DNA from: CAZCTC01 sp964501335
Lineage (GTDB): Bacteria > Chloroflexota > Anaerolineae > B4-G1 > SLSP01
Length of the DNA stretch: 64,000 nt
Assembly: GCA_964501335.1 (NCBI GenBank)
Contig: CAZCTC010000043.1
Location: forward strand, 3,346 to 67,345
Reading direction: 5' to 3'
Made by a program: the position numbers and the translations under genes. Under the pieces are notes generated by a model that worked only from the letters and a program-made list of their open reading frames with translations, was not told the origin of the DNA and did no database searches. This document shows positions 1-8,133 of the stretch, one piece after another (the stretch's first letter is position 1; every line of letters begins with the position of its first letter).

Positions 1-2
1 TG

Positions 3-3000
3 TCGGTCTCGGTGGTGGATACGACGGGACGGAAGCTGGTGCTCTGTGCGGTGGTGAATTTACGCGAATTTTGGGAACCGCTCAGCCAGTTGATTCCGGA
101 GGAGGAGGGCTATTTCTATCTCGTCGATCAGCGCGGAACGTTGATCGGGTATGAGGATCTGACATTGGTCCAGCAGGAAATTTCTCTGGGACAATTGCCG
201 ACCGTTTTCCCTTTGGTGCAGGCGACCGAAGCGGGCAATGTGGCGCCAGTGACGGCGGCCTATTACCGCGGTTTGCGGGGGGTGGAAGTGATCGGCAGTT
301 CGGCCCTGATTGAGAATGTGCATTGGGGGATTGTGGTCGAGCAGCCGGTCACCCTGGCCTTTATGCGACAGGGCTGGTTGGTGGGAGGATTGGTCTTTTT
401 GATGCTCGTGGTGATGGGGGTGGCGGTGACGATTGCGCTGATGGAGGCGCGGAAGATTACCGGGCCGATCGGCATTCTGGCTGAAGGGGCGGATTCCATT
501 GCGCAGGGCGATTTCAACTATACGATTGCGACGATTTCTCAGGATGAAATCGGGGCGGTGGCGCGGGCTTTCAATGTGATGGCGACCCGATTGCGGGAAT
601 TGGTCCGGAATCTGGAGCAGCGGGTACAGGAACAGCGCGAAGCGGAGGCCTCGCTGCGGCGGCAGTTGAAGGAATTGACGGCGTTGAATGCGATTGCTTC
701 GGCGGCGGCAGAGGCGCCCAATGAGACGGTTTTAGTGGAGCAGACGGTGGATCTGTTGGGCACGTTGTTGGACCCTGATAGTTTTGGTATTATGTTGATC
801 GATGAGGCGGCGGGGATTTTGCGGCCGCATCCGACCCGGATGCTGGCGATGTCGGCGCGAGAAGTGGAGATCCCTCTGGGCCAGGGCATTTCGGGGATGG
901 TGGCTCAGGATGGGCGGCCCCGACGGATCGCCGATGTGCGTCAGGAATCCTATTACTGGTCGATTATTCCGGAAACCCGCTCCGAGTTGTGTGTGCCGTT
1001 GCGAGTGGGGGGGCGGGTGATTGGCGTGCTTAACGCAGAGTGTACCCGGGTTCAGGCTTTCAGTGAGGCCGATGAACGGTTGTTGTTGACGGCGGCCGGG
1101 CAGCTGGCTACGGCGCTGGATCGGTTGCGGGCGGCGACGGCGGAGCAGCGGCGGACGCGAGAGCTGGCGATCATTTACGATGTGGGCCGACGGGTGACAT
1201 CCATTTTGTCTTTGGATGTCCTGCTGCCGCAGGTTGTGGAATTGATCATGCGGGCCATGGAAGTTTATAATGTGGAGATCGCGCTGGTGGAAGGGCGCGA
1301 ACTGGTTTTCCGGGCCGGTTACGGCGGTTATGTAGACGGCCATGGCCGGATGCCGGGTGGTGTCTTGCCGATGGGCGAGGGGATTTCCGGTCGGGTGGCG
1401 GTTTCGGGAAAGAAGCTGTGGGTGCCGGATGTGCAGATTTTCCCCGATTACATTTTAAGCGAATCGCTGCCGAATGTGCGCTGTGAGCTGGCGGTGCCGC
1501 TGCGGGTCAAAGATCAGGTGATTGGGGTGCTGGATATCAAGAGCGATCAGCCGAATGGACTGAGTGGGACCGATCCCGAGATGGTGGAAATCCTGGCCGA
1601 TCAGGTGGCGATTGCGATTGAAAATGCCCGCTATTACCAGAAAGCGGTGGAGGTGGCGCGGCGGCAGACGGTGCTGCGGTGGGCCATTCAGGAGATTGTG
1701 GGGGCCACGCTGGATTCAGAGCGGGTCTGTCAGGCGATCCATCAGGCGGCGGCGCAGTTGATGCCTTCTGAGGCCTGCGTGATTGCGCGTCTGGATGAAG
1801 AGCGGCAGGAGATTGAGTATCTCTATCTGGTCGATCGGGGGCGAGTGCGGCCGCCGATGCGGTTGCCGTTGGGGAGCGGGGTGGCCGGCCATGTCATCGC
1901 GACCGGCGAGACGGTGATGGCGACCGATTTGCAACAGCTGGCGAAGCTTTCCCTGCATCATTTCGGCGATCCGGAGCCGGTGCAATCGGTGTTGGCGGTG
2001 CCGTTGCGGTTGGGCGGGCGGGTGATGGGCGTGCTGTCGGTACAGAGTTATGCTGTTTATGCCTATCATGCCGAAGATATGGGGGCGCTGGAGATGCTGG
2101 CGGCGCAGGCGGCGGCGGCGTTGGAGAATGCCCGGTTATTCGGCGAGGAGCGGCGGCGCAGCTGGGAGCTGGAGACCTTGCGTCAGGCAAGTTTGCAGGT
2201 CACTTCGCTGTTGGAGTTGCAGCCGACCGTTGAGGCTATTTTGGATCAGGCCTTGCGGTTGGTCACGGCGGATGGGGCGCAGGTTTTCTTTTATGAACAT
2301 GGGGCGTTGCGGTTCGGGGCGGCTCTGGCCGCCGGCGAAGCGACGACGGCGGAGCCCTGGGCCCGGAGTTTTACGGCGGTGGTGATGGCCAAGGGGCAGC
2401 CGGTGGTGGTTTCGGATATGGGCCGCGATCCGCTTTTCAAGGACGGCGGTTGGAACGGGGCGGTGGTCGGATTGCCGCTGCGCAGCCGGGATCAGTTGCG
2501 AGGGGTGATGAACCTTTATTTCCGGGTGCCCCATCGCTTCGACGGCAATGAGTTGCGCGGGTTGGAATTGCTGGCGGATCAGGCGGCGATTGCGGTGGAG
2601 AATGCCGGACTGTTTGCGGAAGTTTTGCAACGGACGGAGGAGCAGGCGGCGGCTCTGGAGCGGCTGCAGGAGATGAACCGCTTGAAGAGCGAGTTTATCC
2701 AGAATGTCTCGCATGAGCTGCGGACGCCGTTGGGGATCATTCGCGGTTATGCCGAGCTGTTGGAAGGTGGGATGCTGGGGGCGCTGCAACCCGAGCAGCA
2801 GGAGCCGGTGGAGATTATTGCCCGGCGGGTGCGGATGATGGTCAAGATGGTCGAGGATCTGACGGCGATTTTGACGGCGGAGACGCGGGAATTGCAGCGT
2901 GAGCCGGTCGATCTGGCGGAAATTGTGAGCGGGCTGGCGGCTGAATTTCAGACGCAGGCTGAGAAGTTGGGGTTGCAGCTGGAGGTGTCGGTGATGCCGG

Positions 3001-3368
3001 AGTTGCCGGCGATGTTGGGCGATGCCGGTCATTTGCGGCGGATGCTGGACAATCTGGTGGGCAATGCCTTTAAGTTCACGCCGGCAGGAGGGCGGGTGAG
3101 CGTCCTTTTGGGGCAGGAATCCGATATGTTGGTGCTGGAAGTGACCGATACGGGGATCGGAATCCCGACGGAGAAGTTGGGCCGGATCTTCGAACGGTTC
3201 TATCAGGTGGATGGGAGTATGAGCCGGCGTTATGGTGGGACGGGCCTGGGGCTGGCATTGGTCAAGGAAATTGTGGAGACGCATGGCGGTTCGGTGACGG
3301 TATCCAGTCAACTGGGGACCGGGACGACATTTCTGGTGCGTTTGCCGTTAGAGGCCGGGTCAGCTTGA
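3..3368 (+). CDS. Multi-GAF sensor histidine kinase (5' end cut by window edge)
   Basis: The frame is open to the left edge, so the start lies outside the window; the first GTG is at 12 and residues here are counted from it. In order: the end of an extracellular Cache-like sensor domain (about 1-115), a membrane segment (about 122-145), HAMP (about 147-200), four GAF domains (about 220-375, 385-543, 555-711, 720-873), then HisKA with the H-box NVSHELRTPLG (His901) and a HATPase with an N-box (DNLVGNAFKF), DTGIGIP and GGTGLGLAL. All catalytic motifs of an orthodox kinase are present. There is no receiver domain in the protein, so its partner is probably a receiver encoded just downstream. It would sense an external ligand and integrate it with cytoplasmic GAF inputs. 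The family call is firm; the ligand is unknown. Confidence 0.93.
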   Translation, partial: SVSVVDTTGRKLVLCAVVNLREFWEPLSQLIPEEEGYFYLVDQRGTLIGYEDLTLVQQEISLGQLPTVFPLVQATEAGNVAPVTAAYYRGLRGVEVIGSSALIENVHWGIVVEQPVTLAFMRQGWLVGGLVFLMLVVMGVAVTIALMEARKITGPIGILAEGADSIAQGDFNYTIATISQDEIGAVARAFNVMATRLRELVRNLEQRVQEQREAEASLRRQLKELTALNAIASAAAEAPNETVLVEQTVDLLGTLLDPDSFGIMLIDEAAGILRPHPTRMLAMSAREVEIPLGQGISGMVAQDGRPRRIADVRQESYYWSIIPETRSELCVPLRVGGRVIGVLNAECTRVQAFSEADERLLLTAAGQLATALDRLRAATAEQRRTRELAIIYDVGRRVTSILSLDVLLPQVVELIMRAMEVYNVEIALVEGRELVFRAGYGGYVDGHGRMPGGVLPMGEGISGRVAVSGKKLWVPDVQIFPDYILSESLPNVRCELAVPLRVKDQVIGVLDIKSDQPNGLSGTDPEMVEILADQVAIAIENARYYQKAVEVARRQTVLRWAIQEIVGATLDSERVCQAIHQAAAQLMPSEACVIARLDEERQEIEYLYLVDRGRVRPPMRLPLGSGVAGHVIATGETVMATDLQQLAKLSLHHFGDPEPVQSVLAVPLRLGGRVMGVLSVQSYAVYAYHAEDMGALEMLAAQAAAALENARLFGEERRRSWELETLRQASLQVTSLLELQPTVEAILDQALRLVTADGAQVFFYEHGALRFGAALAAGEATTAEPWARSFTAVVMAKGQPVVVSDMGRDPLFKDGGWNGAVVGLPLRSRDQLRGVMNLYFRVPHRFDGNELRGLELLADQAAIAVENAGLFAEVLQRTEEQAAALERLQEMNRLKSEFIQNVSHELRTPLGIIRGYAELLEGGMLGALQPEQQEPVEIIARRVRMMVKMVEDLTAILTAETRELQREPVDLAEIVSGLAAEFQTQAEKLGLQLEVSVMPELPAMLGDAGHLRRMLDNLVGNAFKFTPAGGRVSVLLGQESDMLVLEVTDTGIGIPTEKLGRIFERFYQVDGSMSRRYGGTGLGLALVKEIVETHGGSVTVSSQLGTGTTFLVRLPLEAGSA

Positions 3369-3430
3369 TTACCCTCGACTTCGGCCTATAATTTGATTGT
3401 TAATCCGTCAGAATTTATACGGACCAGAAT

Positions 3431-5338
3431 TTGGGAATGGATAGAAACGATAAAACCCCTAAGATTCTCTGCATAGACGACACCAGCGAGGTACGGACGT
3501 TGGTGCACCGGCTGCTGGCACCTGGTTTTGAGGTGTTGGACGCGGTCGATGGCCTGCAAGGTATCGAGCGTGCGGTGGAGATCCAGCCGGATCTGGTATT
3601 GGTGGACATGCACATGCCGTTTCTGACGGGATATGAGGTGGCCACGCGGATTAAGTCCTTGTTGCCGCAAGTGCCAGTCATTGCGATGACTGCCGATGTG
3701 ACTTCTCATGCCCGGGAACGGGCGCTGGCTTCGGGGTGCGACGGCTATATCAGCAAACCGATCGATCCGGACCAGTTTGAGGATCAGGTCCGCGCTTTTC
3801 TAGCGGGCCAGCGGGAGAAGCTGGAGGACGACAGCTATCGTTTTGCTTATCAGCAGATGCTGGTGGCCCGGCTGGAGGAACAGGTGAGGGAACTGACTAA
3901 GGCATTGCGGAAGAATGCGGAACTGAATGAACAGAATGTGCGGCTGCTGAAGCAGGCTCAGCGTCAGGCCCGACTGTTGGAGACGGGGGCGCGGGTGGGG
4001 CGCAGTGTGACCTCAATTCTGGACCTGGATATGCTTTTGAAGAGCACGGTCGATACGATCTGCGGCGAATTTGGATTTTATTATGCCGGGATCTTTTTGA
4101 TCGACGATGCCGGGGAATGGGCGGTGTTGCGGGCCGGGCTGGGTGAGCCGGGCGAGCGGATGATGGCGGCCGGTCACAAGCTGCGGGTGGGCGGCAACTC
4201 GATGGTGGGAGCGGCGGCCTGGCTGTGCAAAGCCCGGATTGCGTTGGATGTGGGGCAGGAAGCGATTCGGTTCGACAATCCCATGTTGCCGTTGACCCGG
4301 TCGGAGGTGGCGTTACCGCTGTTCATCGGCGGCGAGGTGGTGGGGGTGCTCGATGCGCAGAGTACGCAGGAAGCGGCTTTCTCGGAAGAGGATATCAATG
4401 CCTTGCAGATGATGGCCGATCAGCTGGCGGTGGCGATTCGCAATGCCCGGCTGTTGAAGGCGCTGGAATCGACCCATGCGGAGCTGGTGCGGACGAAGAC
4501 CTTTGAGGCCATTGCGACGGCGACCGGCGAGGCGATCCATTGGGTGGGCAATAAGGCGGCGCCGATCCCGGCCAGCATTCGCCGAATCTCGGATGATTTC
4601 AGCCGGTATTTGTGCATGGCGACCTTCCTGTTGCAGCAGGTCTCTCCGGAATTGCAGGAGCACAAGTTTGCCCGGATGCTCTTGCGGGCCGGCGAAGAAT
4701 TGACCGATCAGGGAACCGATCTGGAGACGATGCGGATTGAACTGGATGCACAGCCGCTCAAACGGTTGGAGCGTACGTTGAGTGTGGAATCGATTTTTGA
4801 GGATCTGGGGATTATTGAACAGAGTGCCCGGTCGATTCTCAACATCAAAGAAGATCTGATCGGCCCGGCGCGGAAGTATCGGCTGGAAGCGGTAGCGGTT
4901 CCGGAGTTGCTGCGCGAGACCGTCCTGACGATGAATATTCCGGCATCGATTTTGCGGACCGAATTTACACCGGATCTGCCGCAAATCTGGGTGGACCGGG
5001 TGCAGCTGGAGCGGGTGTTGATCAATCTGGTCAAGAATGCGATGGAAGCGATGCACGAAGTGAAAGAGAAGCGGTTGCTGCTGGCGGCGCGTCCGGCGGC
5101 GGAGGCCGGCTTCGTGGTCATCGATGTGACGGATAACGGTTGTGGTATTTCATCGGAGTTGCTGGATAAAATCTGGATGGCATTCTTTACGACCAAGGGC
5201 GATCGGGGCGGTACGGGGCTGGGGTTACCGGCCTGCGCTCAGATCATCGGTCAATTGGGTGGAAAGATCACGGTGCAAAGCGAAGTGGGAGTCGGCACTA
5301 CATTCAGCGTACAGGTGCCCACGGTTAAGCAAGACTGA
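3431..5338 (+). CDS. REC-GAF-histidine kinase hybrid with divergent H-box
   Basis: This soluble protein of 635 residues has an N-terminal receiver domain (about 6-125; phospho-acceptor Asp59 in LVDMHMP, conserved Lys in ISKP), a short coiled linker, one GAF domain (about 178-340) and a kinase core. The HATPase is complete (NLVKNAMEAM, DNGCGIS, GGTGLGLPA). The dimerisation helix is unusual: His370 sits in AIHWVGNKAAPIP instead of a standard H-E/D-L-R-T-P box, so phosphorylation there is likely but not certain. There is no membrane segment. It begins 62 bases after the upstream kinase, so the receiver may be that kinase's target in a relay. The GAF domain is clearly related to the duplicated GAFs of the kinase starting at 5894. 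Confidence 0.9.
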   Translation: MGMDRNDKTPKILCIDDTSEVRTLVHRLLAPGFEVLDAVDGLQGIERAVEIQPDLVLVDMHMPFLTGYEVATRIKSLLPQVPVIAMTADVTSHARERALASGCDGYISKPIDPDQFEDQVRAFLAGQREKLEDDSYRFAYQQMLVARLEEQVRELTKALRKNAELNEQNVRLLKQAQRQARLLETGARVGRSVTSILDLDMLLKSTVDTICGEFGFYYAGIFLIDDAGEWAVLRAGLGEPGERMMAAGHKLRVGGNSMVGAAAWLCKARIALDVGQEAIRFDNPMLPLTRSEVALPLFIGGEVVGVLDAQSTQEAAFSEEDINALQMMADQLAVAIRNARLLKALESTHAELVRTKTFEAIATATGEAIHWVGNKAAPIPASIRRISDDFSRYLCMATFLLQQVSPELQEHKFARMLLRAGEELTDQGTDLETMRIELDAQPLKRLERTLSVESIFEDLGIIEQSARSILNIKEDLIGPARKYRLEAVAVPELLRETVLTMNIPASILRTEFTPDLPQIWVDRVQLERVLINLVKNAMEAMHEVKEKRLLLAARPAAEAGFVVIDVTDNGCGISSELLDKIWMAFFTTKGDRGGTGLGLPACAQIIGQLGGKITVQSEVGVGTTFSVQVPTVKQD

Positions 5339-5473
5339 GGGAGGGTCCTTCAGGCTAAAGCGGTTCTTTTTCCACTCTGGTGGAGTTTTACGTTCTGAAG
5401 CCGCCCTGGGGCATGCCCTGCCCCGGCTGCCGTGTGGTTTGCCGGTTAATTTGGGTTACGGAGGTCAGGTTTT

Positions 5474-5878
5474 ATGAAGGATGAGGTCAAGGTTTTGCTG
5501 GTCGATGATGAGCGTTTGGTATTACGAAGCATGGAAAAGTCCCTGTTGCGGGCAGGCTTCGATGTGGAGACGGCCGGAGACACCATTGCCGGGTTAAAAG
5601 CGTTCAATGCGGCGCGGGATGCTCAAGAGCCTTTTGATATCGCCATTCTGGATTTGCATATGACAAATCTGGAAGGTCGGGATGATCCGAATGCCGGGTT
5701 GCAATTATTATCCAAGCTTTTGGATGTAGATGCCAGGATGCCGGTGATTGTGTTGAGTGCGTTCGATGAGGTTGCCCGGGCGAAAGAGGCGGTTTCCCGT
5801 GGGGCGCGCGCTTACTTTGTCAAAGGCCGGGAAGCCGGGTTGATTGAACTGGTCAACAGCATTTTGAACAGCGAGTGA
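5474..5878 (+). CDS. Stand-alone response regulator receiver protein
   Basis: A single receiver domain of 134 residues with no output domain. The acidic pair is in LLVDDERL, the phospho-acceptor is Asp60 (ILDLHM), the conserved Ser is in VLSAF and the conserved Lys in YFVKGRE. An insertion around residues 66-75 (EGRDDPNAG) lengthens the loop after the phosphorylation site. A good ribosome site (GGAGGT) lies before the ATG. It stands between two kinases (135 bases after one, 15 before the next) on the same strand, so it is probably a phosphotransfer shuttle or single-domain output of this cluster. Receiver identity is firm; the partner assignment is inference. Confidence 0.92.
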   Translation: MKDEVKVLLVDDERLVLRSMEKSLLRAGFDVETAGDTIAGLKAFNAARDAQEPFDIAILDLHMTNLEGRDDPNAGLQLLSKLLDVDARMPVIVLSAFDEVARAKEAVSRGARAYFVKGREAGLIELVNSILNSE

Positions 5879-5893
5879 TCAAGGGAGTAAGGT

Positions 5894-8023
5894 ATGCACG
5901 AAAAACAGGCTTCTAGCGAGCGACGGGCAGCGCTGTTGCAGGCAGCCGCCAAGGTGAGTCGGCAGGTGATCTCGATTTTGGATCCGGATCAGCTGCTGGA
6001 GCGCGTGGTCGACATCATTTGTGATGAATTCGGATTCTATTACGCTGGCGTTTTCTTGCTGGATGAGGCCGGGGAATGGGCGGTTTTGCGTACCGGACGG
6101 GGTGAGGCCGGCGCCGCGATGGTCTCTGCCGGGCACAAGTTGCGTGTCGGCGGTATTTCGATGATCGGTACGGCAACCGGGCAGCGTCGGGCGTTGATTG
6201 CGCTGGATGTCGGTGAGGAACCGGTCCATTTTAAGAATCCCTATTTGCCGCTGACCCGTTCGGAGATGGCGTTGCCGTTGGCGGTGGGCGAGCGGGTGAT
6301 CGGGGCGTTGACGGTGCAGAGCATTGAAGAGGCGGCTTTCACGGAGGACGATATTACTTCCCTCCAATCGATGGCGGATCAGCTGGCGGTGGCGCTGGAA
6401 AATGCCCGGCTGTACGCTCAGAACCGGTTTGTGTTGCGACAGGCTGAGCGCCGCTATCATTTGCTGGATGCCGCTTCCAAAGTGGGCAAGCGGGTGACGT
6501 CCATTCTGGACCTGGACCGGCTGTTGAAGGAAACGGTCGATATTATTTGCGATGAGTACGGCTTCTATTATGCCGGCGTTTTTCTGCTCGATGAGACCAA
6601 AGAGTGGGCGGTGTTGCGCACGGGCCGCGGCGATGCCGGGGCCCGGATGGTGACGGCCGGGCATAAATTGAAGGTTGGCGGGATTTCGATGATCGGTACG
6701 GCGACCGGGCAACGGCGGGCGTTGATTGCACTGGATGTCGGCGAAGAGCCGGTCCACTTTAAGAATCCTTATCTGCCGCTGACCCGTTCGGAGATGGCGT
6801 TGCCGCTGGCGGTGGGCGAGAAGGTGATCGGGGCGTTGACGGTGCAGAGTATGGAAGAGTCGGCCTTTACGGAGGACGATATCACTTCGCTGCAATCGAT
6901 GGCCGATCAACTGGCGGTGGCGCTTTCGAATGCTCAGCTGCTGCGCGATCTGGAAGCGGCGCATGCGGAGCTGGTGCGGACCAAGACTTTCGAGGCTTTG
7001 GCGACGGCCACGCTCGAGGCGATCCACTGGATCGGGAACAAGGCGCTGCCCATTTCGGCCAGCGTGAACCGGCTGCGCGAAGATCTGAACGATCTGCAGG
7101 GGGTCGATGCCGATCTGCTGGAGTCGGTGCGCGAGGATCTGACGTTGATTGAGGACAGCGCGCGGTTGATTGTGGCGGTGCAGGAGCATCTGATCGGGCC
7201 GGCGCGGGAACAGGAACCGCATCCGGTGATGGTCGAGGATGTGATCAAGGATGTGGCGGTTTCGATGAAGATTCCGGCCGCGACCATTTCCTATCAGGTG
7301 GCTCCCGAGACTCCGTTGGCGGTGGTCGATACGACGCAGTTGAGCCGCGTTCTGGGTTATGTGCTGAAGAATGCGGTGGAAGCCGTGGAGGGGGTGGAGA
7401 ATCCCCATATCTGGGTGGAGCTGGCCCCGACTGAGGATCGGCATTACATGTTGGTGCGGATTGCCGATTCGGGGACCGGGATTCCCGAGGCGGAGATGGG
7501 CAAAATCTGGGCGGCTTTCTATTCGACCAAGGGGGCGAGCAAGCACGCCGGGTTGGGGCTTTCGGCCTGTGTTCAGATTTTGAAGCAGATGGATGGGAAG
7601 ATTTCGGCGTTCAATCGGCCCGAAGGCGGGGCGGTCTTTGAGATCCTGTTGCAGGCGGCGGCGCCGGTGACGGCGATGCCTTATCGGCCGGTCGGCAAGT
7701 CGGTGCTGTTGATCGACGATGCGGACAGCTGGAGCACTTTTGTAGAGAAGACGCTGATCCGCGGCGGCGATCGCGTGCAACGGGCAACGAACGGCGATGT
7801 GGATCCCAAGGGGTTCGATTTGATTCTGATCGACGATGTGTTGGAATCCGGCGGCAGTGTGGCGGTGTTGAAGAAGTTGAAGGCGGCCGGGGTCAATTCC
7901 AAGACGCTGGTGGTGGCTTCGAGCCTGCGGGTGGAGCGCACGATGGAGCTGGTGGGCTTTGGGGTGCGCGATGTGGCGCTCAAGCCGTACACCGTGGAGG
8001 GGCTGGTTAAGTTGCTCTCCTGA
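5894..8023 (+). CDS. GAF-GAF-histidine kinase with C-terminal receiver-like domain
   Basis: A soluble protein of 709 residues. Two GAF domains (about 15-175 and 190-352) are nearly identical to each other, with a period of 176 residues, and their DNA is also very similar, so the duplication is recent. The kinase core carries His378 in the divergent box AIHWIGNKALPIS, an N-box (LKNAVEAVEG), DSGTGIP and a HATPase G2 box (AGLGLSAC). The C-terminal about 115 residues look like a receiver (VLLIDDADSW, LILIDDVLES, LKPY), with the phospho-acceptor Asp apparently present. The ATG is preceded by AAGGGAGTAAGG. It is the last gene of the block and is followed by strong hairpins. The two domains with a WxGNK H-box in this cluster probably form their own subfamily. 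Confidence 0.9.
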   Translation: MHEKQASSERRAALLQAAAKVSRQVISILDPDQLLERVVDIICDEFGFYYAGVFLLDEAGEWAVLRTGRGEAGAAMVSAGHKLRVGGISMIGTATGQRRALIALDVGEEPVHFKNPYLPLTRSEMALPLAVGERVIGALTVQSIEEAAFTEDDITSLQSMADQLAVALENARLYAQNRFVLRQAERRYHLLDAASKVGKRVTSILDLDRLLKETVDIICDEYGFYYAGVFLLDETKEWAVLRTGRGDAGARMVTAGHKLKVGGISMIGTATGQRRALIALDVGEEPVHFKNPYLPLTRSEMALPLAVGEKVIGALTVQSMEESAFTEDDITSLQSMADQLAVALSNAQLLRDLEAAHAELVRTKTFEALATATLEAIHWIGNKALPISASVNRLREDLNDLQGVDADLLESVREDLTLIEDSARLIVAVQEHLIGPAREQEPHPVMVEDVIKDVAVSMKIPAATISYQVAPETPLAVVDTTQLSRVLGYVLKNAVEAVEGVENPHIWVELAPTEDRHYMLVRIADSGTGIPEAEMGKIWAAFYSTKGASKHAGLGLSACVQILKQMDGKISAFNRPEGGAVFEILLQAAAPVTAMPYRPVGKSVLLIDDADSWSTFVEKTLIRGGDRVQRATNGDVDPKGFDLILIDDVLESGGSVAVLKKLKAAGVNSKTLVVASSLRVERTMELVGFGVRDVALKPYTVEGLVKLLS

Positions 8024-8034
8024 GACAGAAAGAT

Positions 8035-8086
8035 AAAGATAAAAAAATCGCCGCGGGCGTAGCCCGCGGCGATTTTTTTATCTTTA
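8035..8086. terminator. Bidirectional intrinsic terminator
   Basis: A near-perfect inverted repeat with the stem AAAAAAATCGCCGCGGGC, loop GTA and the complementary arm ending in seven T. The A and T tracts let it act on both strands. It lies between the convergent kinase (ending 8023) and PBP (ending 8134) genes. Confidence 0.9.
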
Positions 8087-8089
8087 TTT

Positions 8090-8128
8090 CATTTCTATTC
8101 CCCGGCTTCGCCGGGGAATAGAAATGAA
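8090..8128. terminator. Second hairpin between convergent genes
   Basis: Inverted repeat of ATTTCTATTCCCCGGC and GCCGGGGAATAGAAAT around the loop TTC, directly after the main terminator. It has no long T tract, so it may only reinforce termination or protect the 3' end of the PBP transcript. Confidence 0.55.
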
Positions 8129-8133
8129 ATATA

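Noticed and set aside
2136..3311. Minus-strand frame of 391 codons inside the first kinase gene
   Set aside because: It is antisense to a well-supported kinase, rich in His/Gln/Arg/Pro as expected from the reverse of GC-biased codons, and shows no domain.
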